DNA of 5,591 bases from Mycobacterium sp. GTDB lineage: Bacteria > Actinomycetota > Actinomycetes > Mycobacteriales > Mycobacteriaceae. Every line of letters begins with the position of its first letter. Within the stretch, counting starts at the first letter, position 1. The DNA is taken from the NCBI GenBank assembly GCA_018500005.2, contig JAHBAP020000236.1, positions 1-5,591 on the forward strand, read 5' to 3'. The notes beneath the pieces were generated by a model. That model did no database searches. It was not told the origin of the DNA and saw nothing but the letters and a program-made list of their open reading frames with translations. Positions 1 through 5,591 of this stretch are shown one piece after another. Position numbers and translations under genes: made by a program.

Positions 1-469
1 GTGCCGGCCGGCCCGGCTTGGTGGGCGTCGGCCAGCACGGACCCACGCAGAAATAGTCGACGTCCTCCATCAGTGCGCCGGCCGCCTGGCCGTTCCCGTG
101 GGTGGACCGGCCGATGACGACGTCCGGTCCGACGATCTCGCGGGCCACCTTCAACGGAAGGTCGTTCTGCCCCAGGTGCAGGACGTCGGCGCGGGCGGCT
201 CGGGCGATATCGGCGCGGTCGTTGACCGCCACCAGCGCACCGTGGCGGCGTGCCGCTTCGGTCAGGATTTCCAACGCAGCCAGTTCACCGTCGGCATCCA
301 GGGGGCCGAACTGTTGCTCGCCGGCCGAACCCTTATCGCGAAGTTGAATGATGTCCACCCCGCCGGCCAGGACATCTTCGGCGAACTCGGCCAGGTCGCC
401 GCGCTCTCGTCGGGCGTCGGTGCACAGGTACAGGCGGGCGGAGTCGAGCCGTGAGTGACGTTCGTGCAC
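1..469 (-). CDS. thiE: Thiamine-phosphate synthase ThiE, N-terminal 156 residues (3' end beyond window)
   Basis: ThiE joins hydroxymethylpyrimidine diphosphate to the thiazole phosphate, giving thiamine monophosphate and pyrophosphate in the cytoplasm. The visible residues carry the family's motifs in order: QLRDK at 42-46, VNDRADIA at 82-89, HLGQxDLP at 98-104, GRSTH at 120-124 and a GPxxxTPTKPG stretch at 143-153. These form the TIM-barrel phosphate and diphosphate sites. The opening segment closely resembles M. tuberculosis Rv0414c as I remember it. Family members are about 220 residues, so roughly 65 are missing past base 1. The GTG start (bases 469-467) is chosen because an in-frame TAG lies only nine bases upstream (481-479) and the resulting V/M-H-E-R start matches the mycobacterial one. 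No Shine-Dalgarno is visible, and a -10-like hexamer sits at the distance expected for a leaderless transcript. It is divergent from the permease gene at 585. Confidence 0.95.
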   Translation of the reverse strand, partial: MHERHSRLDSARLYLCTDARRERGDLAEFAEDVLAGGVDIIQLRDKGSAGEQQFGPLDADGELAALEILTEAARRHGALVAVNDRADIARAARADVLHLGQNDLPLKVAREIVGPDVVIGRSTHGNGQAAGALMEDVDYFCVGPCWPTPTKPGRPA

Positions 470-475
470 ACCGAG

Positions 476-481
476 ACGCTA
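476..481 (-). promoter_or_regulatory. Possible -10 element of thiE (leaderless)
   Basis: On the minus strand TAGCGT fits the mycobacterial TANNNT -10 pattern. It is followed by six bases (CTCGGT) and then the GTG start of thiE, so transcription would begin at or next to the first base of the start codon. No convincing -35 hexamer is seen at 17-18 bp spacing. The lack of any Shine-Dalgarno before the GTG agrees with leaderless translation, which is common in mycobacteria. Confidence 0.4.
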
Positions 482-513
482 GCGGCTGGCGTGAGTTTCC
501 GACACGGATCTCC

Positions 514-568
514 AACCTGAACGGTCGTGCCGTGATGTTCGCCGACCGTCGGAACCTGGGCGGTCGCG
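514..568 (+). repeat. Imperfect 16-bp direct repeat, two copies 39 bp apart
   Basis: Copy 1 (514-529) is AACCTGAACGGTCGTG and copy 2 (553-568) is AACCTGGGCGGTCGCG, identical at 13 of 16 positions. An inverted copy of the CGGTCG core lies between them at 543-548, so three cores lie within 45 bp. The second copy ends five bases before the proposed -10 of the permease operon. This looks like possible operator half-sites for a regulator, but the function is inferred and short repeats also arise by chance in GC-rich DNA. Confidence 0.4.
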
Positions 569-569
569 G

Positions 570-578
570 TGACACAAT
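570..578 (+). promoter_or_regulatory. Possible extended -10 promoter of the permease operon (leaderless)
   Basis: CACAAT at 573-578 matches four of six positions of TATAAT and is preceded by TGA (570-572), the TGn of an extended -10. Six bases later comes the ATG at 585, so the transcript could start at the start codon. This mirrors the arrangement at thiE. There is no clear -35 and no Shine-Dalgarno before the ATG. Confidence 0.35.
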
Positions 579-584
579 CGGTGA

Positions 585-2105
585 ATGGCCGAGGATGAGC
601 TCGTCGACCCACCGATGCACGACCTGCGTTCCAAGGGGCTGAAGAAAGGGTCGGTGACCCTCGTCGGGGCGGTGTCGATCGGACTGGCGGCCACTGCGCC
701 GGCCTACTCGCTGACCGGGGCCTTGGGCCACGGGGCGGCAGAGGCGGGTTATCAACTGCCGGTCGTGTTCATCATCGCGGTGGTCCCGATGTTTTTCGTG
801 GCGCTGGCCTATAAGCACCTCACCGACGCCGCGCCCGACGCGGGGACGGTATTCACCTGGGGATCGAAGGCGATCCTGCCGCACATCGGCTGGATCGGCG
901 GCTATGCGCTGCTGTTGTCCAGCGTTCTGGCAGGTGTGGGGGCGGCCGGAATCACCGTCAACGCCGTGACCGTCGCACTGGGACTGGAGGACTCTTCGAA
1001 CTGGGTCCAGATGGGGATCGCGGCTGTCTTCATCCTCGTCACCACCTGGCTGGTGTCCCGCGGCGCGGAGGAGTCCTCGCGAACCACCATGCTGCTGACC
1101 ATCATTCAGTACGGCGGCCTGATCCTGTTCGCGCTGATCCTCTTGATCAACATCGTCCGACGCGAGGACGACCGCCACGTTCAACCGTTCTCCTGGGAGT
1201 GGTTCAACCCCTTCGCCATCGAAAGTTTTGCCGCACTGCTGGGCGGATTCCTGGTGGCGGTCTTCATCTTCTGGGGTTTCGACGCCGCGCTGTCCATGTC
1301 GGAGGAGACCGAGGGCACGCCGGGTCAGTCCGGCCGGAGCGGGGTCACCGCGATCGTCATCACGGTGATCACTTACGTGGTGATCAGTGTCGCTGCGCTG
1401 GCTTTCGCGGGCACCGACCCGACGAGTTCGCTGAGTTTGACCAACGAGGCCAACATCGATGATGTCTTCTCCGCGATGGCGCGGGCGGCAGTCGGGCCCT
1501 ACGGCGCGGTCGCCGCGGCACTGATCATCGGACTCTCGGCGTTCTCGGCCACCATCTCCACAGTGATGGCCACGGTCCGGTCGGTGTTGTCGATGGCGAC
1601 CTACAAAGCCCTGCCCGAACGGTTCGCCTCGGTCGACCAGGTAGTGCAGACCCCCAAGTTCGCCACCTGGTTCATCGGTCTGACGACGCTGAGCATCTAT
1701 TGCGGACTGACTTGGTATTCCGACAGCATCGTCGAAGACTGCGTCTACAGCGTCGGGATCTCGATCATCACCTATTACAGCGTGGTCGCGGTCTCCTGCG
1801 TCATCTACTTCTGGGACACCGCCTTCCAGTCCTGGCGTACCGCCCTCGGACAGGTGATCCTGCCCGGATTGGCGGCGCTGATCCTCATACCTGTCGGCGT
1901 TATCGAGGCCTACCAGATGGCTCAACCGGAAAACAGTTCTGGCGCCTCGTTGGCCGGAGTCGGCGTCGTCTTCATCATCGGAGTGGTCAGCCTGCTCTTC
2001 GGTGTCCTGCTGATGATGCTGTGGAACCTCAAGTCCCCGGCCTTCTTCCGCGGCGAGACGCTGAAGAAGGAACGCACCCATCGGACGTCTAACCTGGGCC
2101 GATGA
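585..2105 (+). CDS. APC-superfamily permease, probably amino-acid type, 12 membrane segments
   Basis: This 506-residue inner-membrane protein should be a secondary transporter of amino acids or related amines. Hydrophobic segments lie at roughly 25-46, 57-76, 101-130, 141-157, 168-190, 210-232, 253-275, 305-335, 357-377, 385-409, 422-441 and 456-480, which is the 12-helix APC plan at the usual length (about 450-520). The first helix has the small-residue break expected of APC TM1 (GAVSIGLAATAPAYS, 28-42), and TM6 ends in GFDAALSMSEET (231-242), the typical APC motif before the cytoplasmic loop. The substrate cannot be read from sequence. The ATG at 585 gives a short charged N-terminus; the ATG at residue 11 is a possible alternative. 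The stop overlaps the next start as ATGA, so translation is probably coupled to the aminopeptidase gene. In M. tuberculosis thiO-thiS-thiG occupy this interval next to thiE. Confidence 0.88.
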   Translation: MAEDELVDPPMHDLRSKGLKKGSVTLVGAVSIGLAATAPAYSLTGALGHGAAEAGYQLPVVFIIAVVPMFFVALAYKHLTDAAPDAGTVFTWGSKAILPHIGWIGGYALLLSSVLAGVGAAGITVNAVTVALGLEDSSNWVQMGIAAVFILVTTWLVSRGAEESSRTTMLLTIIQYGGLILFALILLINIVRREDDRHVQPFSWEWFNPFAIESFAALLGGFLVAVFIFWGFDAALSMSEETEGTPGQSGRSGVTAIVITVITYVVISVAALAFAGTDPTSSLSLTNEANIDDVFSAMARAAVGPYGAVAAALIIGLSAFSATISTVMATVRSVLSMATYKALPERFASVDQVVQTPKFATWFIGLTTLSIYCGLTWYSDSIVEDCVYSVGISIITYYSVVAVSCVIYFWDTAFQSWRTALGQVILPGLAALILIPVGVIEAYQMAQPENSSGASLAGVGVVFIIGVVSLLFGVLLMMLWNLKSPAFFRGETLKKERTHRTSNLGR

Positions 2106-3592
2106 TCCAGAAGCGCATCGCGGCAGCATGCCTTGCACTGGCCGCAACGGTGCCGGGTTGCACCAGAGCCGTCGACAACGCCCAGCCCGTCGTCGAGAAT
2201 CGGGCCGCCAAAGAGTTCGCCGCACAGCTGCGCGACAAGCTCACAGTCGAGGCGATGACGGCCCATCTCGGCAAGCTTCAGGAGATCGCCGACGCCCACG
2301 GCGGAAACCGTGCCATCGGAACCCCCGGCTACGAAGCCAGCGTCGACTACGTGGTCGAGTCGTTGCGATCCAGGGGCTTCGACGTTTTGACCCCGGAATT
2401 CCAGACCCGGGTTTTCACCCACGGTGACCCCACCCTGACGGTCGGCGGTTCTGCCATCAAGGCCGGTGTTCTGCAGTACAGCGGCGGCACCCCGGCGGAC
2501 GGGGTCAGCGGCCCCCTGGTCGCCGCCCCGGCCGATGACACGCCGGGCTGTGCGCCCGCCGACTACGACGGCCTGCCGGTGAAGGGGGCGGTTGTCCTGG
2601 TGGACCGGGGAAGTTGTCAGTTCTCCGAAAAGCAGGCGATCGCGGCGAAACTGGGTGCGATTGCCATGGTGGTCGCCGACAATGTCGACGAGGAGAAGAT
2701 GGGAGGCACGTTGGGGGAGAACAACGCGGTTACCATCCCGGTCGTCAGTGTCTCCAAGGCCGACGGCGCCCGTCTTCGCTCCGCGCCCGGTCCGGCCACC
2801 GTCAAACTCGATGCGACGACGAGAACGATCTCGGCGCGAAATGTGATCGCCCAGACCAAGACCGGCTCACCGCAGAACGTCGTCATGGTCGGTGGTCATC
2901 TCGACAGCGTGCCCGAGGGGCCCGGCATCAACGACAACGGTTCGGGTATCGCGGCCGTGTTGGAGACTGCGCTGCAGCTCGGCAGTGAAGCCGCCGTCAA
3001 CAACGCCGTCCGGTTCGGGTTCTGGGGAGCCGAGGAGGTCGGCATCGTCGGCTCCAGGAAGTACGTAGCCTCGCTGAACGCCGAACAACTCAAAGACATC
3101 GCGCTGTATCTCAATTTCGACATGCTCGGGTCGCCGAATCCCGGTTACTTCACCTACGACGGGGACCAGTCGACCGAACTCGGCCGCGACCAGAGTCCGC
3201 CGCGGATACCGGAGGGTTCGGCCGGGATCGAACGCACCTTCGTGGGCTACCTGAAGTCCGCCGGCAAGACCGCCGAGGACACTTCCTTCGACGGGCGTTC
3301 GGACTACGACGGTTTCACCAAGGCGGGTATTCCCGCCGGGGGTTTGTTCTCCGGCGCGGAGGAGGAGAAGAGCCCGCAGCAGGCCGGACTTTGGGGCGGA
3401 ACCGCCAATGCCCCGTTCGACCCGAACTACCACAAGCCCACCGACACCCTGGAACACGTCGACCGCACCGCCTTGGACATCAACGGCCGCGGAGTCGCCT
3501 GGGCGGTCGGGATGTATGCCACCGATCTGAATGGGCGCAACGGAATTCCTGCCCGGGAGGACCGCACCCGCCACGTCATCACCGACCGCTAA
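2102..3592 (+). CDS. lpqL: Lipoprotein M28-family zinc aminopeptidase with PA domain (LpqL-like)
   Basis: This is a predicted cell-envelope lipoprotein that removes N-terminal residues from peptides. Residues 1-19 form a short signal peptide (K4, R5, then a hydrophobic stretch) ending in VPGC, with Cys20 as the lipidation site. A protease-associated (PA) domain spans about 134-226 and includes VVLVDRG (164-170), Cys150 and Cys172. The M28 catalytic domain follows (about 245-475). By family spacing, the two-zinc ligands are His266 (GGHLDSV), bridging Asp278 (GINDNGSG), Glu312, Asp340 (NFDM) and His444 (NYHKPTD), with Glu311 as the general base, so the site looks intact. The 496-residue length and most of the sequence match M. 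tuberculosis LpqL (Rv0418) as remembered. The start ATG overlaps the permease stop by four bases (ATGA) and has no clear Shine-Dalgarno, suggesting translational coupling. Peptide specificity is unknown here. Confidence 0.93.
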   Translation: MIQKRIAAACLALAATVPGCTRAVDNAQPVVENRAAKEFAAQLRDKLTVEAMTAHLGKLQEIADAHGGNRAIGTPGYEASVDYVVESLRSRGFDVLTPEFQTRVFTHGDPTLTVGGSAIKAGVLQYSGGTPADGVSGPLVAAPADDTPGCAPADYDGLPVKGAVVLVDRGSCQFSEKQAIAAKLGAIAMVVADNVDEEKMGGTLGENNAVTIPVVSVSKADGARLRSAPGPATVKLDATTRTISARNVIAQTKTGSPQNVVMVGGHLDSVPEGPGINDNGSGIAAVLETALQLGSEAAVNNAVRFGFWGAEEVGIVGSRKYVASLNAEQLKDIALYLNFDMLGSPNPGYFTYDGDQSTELGRDQSPPRIPEGSAGIERTFVGYLKSAGKTAEDTSFDGRSDYDGFTKAGIPAGGLFSGAEEEKSPQQAGLWGGTANAPFDPNYHKPTDTLEHVDRTALDINGRGVAWAVGMYATDLNGRNGIPAREDRTRHVITDR

Positions 3593-3599
3593 GGGCACC

Positions 3600-3606
3600 A
3601 AGGGGG
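3600..3606 (+). promoter_or_regulatory. Ribosome binding site of the SulP gene
   Basis: AAGGGGG lies seven bases before the GTG at 3614, in the 21-bp gap after the lpqL stop. It supports GTG over the downstream ATG at codon 23. It is the only strong Shine-Dalgarno in the window, in contrast to the other visible starts, which lack one. Confidence 0.7.
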
Positions 3607-3613
3607 CATCACG

Positions 3614-5362
3614 GTGAAGCAACTGACACCCGAGGCGGTGGCTGGTTCGGTCGCCAGACAATTCACGCCCAGCGCGCTGATGCCGGGTTTGGCGCAGTTC
3701 CGTAACTACGACCGGTCATACCTGCGCGGTGACATCCTGGGCGGACTCACCGTCGCGGCCTACCTGGTCCCGCAGGTGATGGCCTACGCCACCCTGGTGG
3801 GCGTTCCCGCGGTCAACGGCCTGTGGTGCGCGCTGCCGCCACTGTTCCTCTACGCGATCTTCGGAACCTCGCGGCTGATGTCCGCCGGCCCGGAGTCGAC
3901 AGTCGCATTGATGACCGGAACGGCCATTGCCCCGTTGGCCGGCGGCGACATGGCCGTCTATCTCTCGATGTGCGCGATCCTGGCGATCATGGTCGGGGTC
4001 ATCTGTCTGTTCGCCGGCGCGATCCGGCTGGGCTTCCTGGCCGACCTGCTGTCCAAACCGATCCTGGCGGGCTATATGGCCGGCCTGGCCGTGATCATGA
4101 TCGCCAGCCAACTGGGCAAGTTCACCGGCGCACCCGTCGAAGGCGACGAGGTGATCGAGGAGGTCCAGTCGCTGTGGTCGGTTCGCGATCAGATCCACAA
4201 CCCGACGCTGATCTTCTCGATGGTGATTCTGGTGATCCTGCTGATCTTCGCGAAGGTGATCCCGAAATTGCCCGGTCCGCTGTTCGCGGTGCTGCTGGCC
4301 ACCGCGGCGGTACCGGTCTTCGGTCTGGAGAAGTTCGGTATCAAGACGATCGGCGAGGTGCCCGGCGGACTTCCGCCTTTCAGCCTCGCGCATATCGAGA
4401 TGCATGCCAACGACCTCAACAATCTCGCAGCCGTCGCCGTCGGGATCACGATCGTCGGATTCGCCGACACCATCGCGACGGCACGATCTTTCGCCGCCAA
4501 GGACGGCAGCAAGATCGACGGCAATGCCGAATTGCGGGCGATGGGCGTCTACAACATCGGCGCTGCGATGGCGCAGGGTTTCCCGGTCAGTTCCAGTGCA
4601 AGCCGCACCGCCCTGGGGTTCCTGATCGGCGCACGCACCCAGTTGTACGCGCTGGTGGCCCTGGTCGGCGTGATACTCATCCTGATCTTCGCGCACGGCC
4701 TATTGGCGCAGTTCCCGAAGGCTGCGCTGGGGGCACTGGTGGTCTACGCCGGTCTGCGGTTGATCGACATCCCGGAGTTCAAGCGGCTCTTCCGATTCCG
4801 CCGCGATCGGGGGTTGAGTAGTGAGTTCGTGCTGGCCATCCTCACCTTCATCGCGGTGTTGCTGCTCGGCGTGCTCTACGGAGTCATCGCGGCCGTCGGT
4901 ATCTCGATCCTCAACCTGTTGCGCCGGGTGGCTCGGCCGCATGACGCGGTGCTGGGCTTCGTGCCCGGCATGCCCGGGATGCACGACATCGATGACCATC
5001 CGGACGCGACGTTGGAGCCGGGCTTGATGATCTACCGCTATGACGCGCCACTGTTCTTCGCCAACGCCGAGAACTTCGTCGCCCGCGCGCTGCACTCCGT
5101 CGATCAGAACCCCGAGCCGGTGCAGTGGTTCATCCTCAACGCCGAAGCCAACTCCGAGATGGACCTCACCGCCATCGACGCGCTGGCGAGTCTTCGTCAG
5201 GAACTCGCGGCCCGGGGCATTCACTTCGGGATGGCGCGGGTGAAGAGTGAAACCTTGACCGCACTGCAGGTCGGCGGCCAACTCGATGTGATCGGCCGCG
5301 AGAACATCTACGCGACATTGCCGACCGCGGTCTCGGCTTACCGCAACCGGACAACGGTATAA
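3614..5362 (+). CDS. SulP-family anion transporter with C-terminal STAS domain (Rv1739c-like)
   Basis: This 582-residue inner-membrane transporter of the SulP/SLC26 family probably imports sulfate or another small anion. The membrane domain (about 38-436, around 14 helices) opens with the family block at 36-60 (YLRGDILGGLTVAAYLVPQ and onward). GPEST (92-96) at the start of TM3 and PVSSSASRTAL (324-334) at the start of TM10 face each other across the anion site in SLC26 structures. The STAS domain covers about 445-578 and has the MDLTAID segment (516-522) at the position of the conserved STAS D-S/T loop. Likeness to M. tuberculosis Rv1739c, a reported sulfate transporter, runs the whole length, including both termini. 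In TM8 the residue that is usually Glu in SulP proteins is Asp285, with Thr289 four later. It is probably co-transcribed with the upstream genes (21-bp gap). Sulfate is the default guess; bicarbonate or dicarboxylate is not excluded. Confidence 0.9.
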   Translation: MKQLTPEAVAGSVARQFTPSALMPGLAQFRNYDRSYLRGDILGGLTVAAYLVPQVMAYATLVGVPAVNGLWCALPPLFLYAIFGTSRLMSAGPESTVALMTGTAIAPLAGGDMAVYLSMCAILAIMVGVICLFAGAIRLGFLADLLSKPILAGYMAGLAVIMIASQLGKFTGAPVEGDEVIEEVQSLWSVRDQIHNPTLIFSMVILVILLIFAKVIPKLPGPLFAVLLATAAVPVFGLEKFGIKTIGEVPGGLPPFSLAHIEMHANDLNNLAAVAVGITIVGFADTIATARSFAAKDGSKIDGNAELRAMGVYNIGAAMAQGFPVSSSASRTALGFLIGARTQLYALVALVGVILILIFAHGLLAQFPKAALGALVVYAGLRLIDIPEFKRLFRFRRDRGLSSEFVLAILTFIAVLLLGVLYGVIAAVGISILNLLRRVARPHDAVLGFVPGMPGMHDIDDHPDATLEPGLMIYRYDAPLFFANAENFVARALHSVDQNPEPVQWFILNAEANSEMDLTAIDALASLRQELAARGIHFGMARVKSETLTALQVGGQLDVIGRENIYATLPTAVSAYRNRTTV

Positions 5363-5572
5363 ACCGCTGCGCCGGCGGCCAGCACCGCCGCTCCGGCGAG
5401 GACTGATCCCGGGGGCAGGCATGCCGCCAGCAGCAGACAACCGGCCAAGCCCAGCGCCGGGACGAGCCGCGAACCACGCGAGCGGTCCAATGTCCAGGCT
5501 GAGGCGTTGGCGATCGCGTAGTAGAGCAGTACGGCGAACGAGGAGAACCCGATCGCCGCACGAACGTCGGCC
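5338..5572 (-). CDS. APC-type permease, C-terminal 77 residues (5' end lost at contig end)
   Basis: The minus strand encodes 77 genomic codons ending in TAA at 5340-5338. They form three hydrophobic segments: one containing LLYYAIANASAWTL, one running LVPALGLAGCLLLAACL, and one from SVLAG to VYTVV, ending in a short basic tail RLR. The YYAIANASAWTL segment followed by two closely spaced helices is typical of the last three helices of bacterial APC amino-acid permeases. It is not close to the permease at 585-2105, so it is not a duplicate of it. The 5' part is missing. Reading on to 5589 gives an apparent start (MCIRDR), but those codons come from sequencing adapter and the frame there is meaningless. 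The gene overlaps the SulP 3' end by 25 bp in convergent orientation. The substrate cannot be assigned. Confidence 0.75.
5373..5390 (+). terminator. Possible hairpin terminator after the SulP gene
   Basis: CGGCGG (5373-5378), loop CCAGCA and CCGCCG (5385-5390) form a perfect 6-bp all-GC stem starting ten bases after the SulP stop. No T-rich tract follows, so this is not a classical intrinsic terminator. It also lies inside the opposing permease coding region, where GC-rich codons (Ala, Gly) can create such stems by chance. Confidence 0.25.
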
Positions 5573-5591
5573 CTGTCTCTTATACACATCT
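5573..5591. other. Tn5/Nextera mosaic-end adapter sequence (non-genomic)
   Basis: The last 19 bases, CTGTCTCTTATACACATCT, are exactly the reverse complement of the Tn5 mosaic end AGATGTGTATAAGAGACAG used in Nextera tagmentation libraries. The AT-rich composition breaks sharply from the GC-rich DNA before it. It marks a contig end with untrimmed read-through adapter, not a natural transposon end, since no transposon sequence accompanies it. Confidence 0.97.

Larger units (their letters stand above)
470..584. promoter_or_regulatory. Divergent intergenic region between thiE and the permease operon
   Basis: These 115 bp separate two divergent start codons and must hold both promoters. They contain a -10-like hexamer on each strand, an imperfect 16-bp direct repeat (514-529 and 553-568), and three copies of CGGTCG: plus strand at 522-527 and 561-566, minus strand at 543-548. 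There are also two short inverted repeats, ACGG/CCGT (521-533) and CCGA/TCGG (542-552). No complete TPP riboswitch could be recognised on either strand, although the neighbour is a thiamine gene. Use as a shared regulatory region is inferred from the gene arrangement. Confidence 0.6.

Noticed and set aside
483..545. Possible TPP riboswitch, since AACCTGA followed by a small hairpin (514-533) and an upstream TGAG (492-495) resemble parts of the thi-box
   Set aside because: The 5' partner of P2, the P3 arm and the conserved 3' AGGGA-like segment are absent, and AACCTG recurs 39 bp on as part of a direct repeat. A decayed remnant cannot be excluded; a covariance-model search (Rfam TPP, RF00059) would decide.
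262..612. A minus-strand frame with an ATG at 612 running through the intergenic region into thiE
   Set aside because: It is out of frame with the ThiE coding sequence and its translation shows no recognisable family features.
333..2225. A 630-codon open frame on the minus strand, antisense to the whole permease gene and longer than it
   Set aside because: It is rich in Arg, Asp, Gly, Gln and His with no domain or motif, as expected when a frame reads opposite GC-rich third positions. The plus-strand frame has a clear 12-helix APC protein.
3716..4696. A 326-codon minus-strand frame antisense to the SulP gene, and long alternative plus frames in the same region
   Set aside because: Low-complexity D/R/Q/H/G composition typical of shadow frames; the plus-strand SulP frame is family-like from end to end.
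4700..5587. A 295-codon minus-strand frame starting MYKRQ
   Set aside because: Its start lies in the adapter, and the rest is antisense to the SulP STAS region with shadow-frame composition.
5573..5591. The terminal 19 bp as the end of a real Tn5-like transposon
   Set aside because: It is the hyperactive mosaic-end sequence used in libraries rather than a natural IS50 end, it sits exactly at the sequence end, and no transposase or other element sequence is present.

Overview
The window is high-GC DNA (strong G/C bias at third codon positions) from a Mycobacterium-like actinomycete, most likely a non-tuberculous species. I infer this from memory-based protein likeness: the products resemble M. 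tuberculosis ThiE (Rv0414c), LpqL (Rv0418) and the SulP transporter Rv1739c along most of their lengths. No search was run.

Layout, left to right. (1) Bases 1-469, minus strand: the first 156 codons of thiE (thiamine-phosphate synthase), cut by the window edge. (2) Bases 470-584: a 115-bp divergent intergenic region with a possible leaderless promoter at each end and an imperfect 16-bp direct repeat between them. (3) Bases 585-5362, plus strand: a probable three-gene operon made of an APC-superfamily amino-acid-type permease (585-2105), an LpqL-type lipoprotein M28 aminopeptidase (2102-3592, ATGA overlap with the permease) and a SulP anion transporter with a C-terminal STAS domain (3614-5362, 21 bp downstream with its own Shine-Dalgarno). 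(4) Bases 5338-5572, minus strand: the last 77 codons of a second, different APC-type permease, convergent with and overlapping the SulP gene by 25 bp. (5) Bases 5573-5591: not genomic. This is the 19-bp Tn5/Nextera mosaic end left on the contig.

How the genes may work together: the envelope-anchored aminopeptidase could release amino acids from peptides outside the membrane, and the translationally coupled permease could import them. The SulP protein would add anion (probably sulfate or bicarbonate) uptake. In M. tuberculosis H37Rv the genes between thiE and lpqL are thiO-thiS-thiG. Here that interval holds only the permease gene, which is the most notable point of gene order.

I see no RNA gene, CRISPR array, insertion sequence or phage gene, and no clear sign of a new defence or mobile system. 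Gene-free DNA is limited to the 115-bp divergent region, the 21-bp operon gap and the adapter tail.
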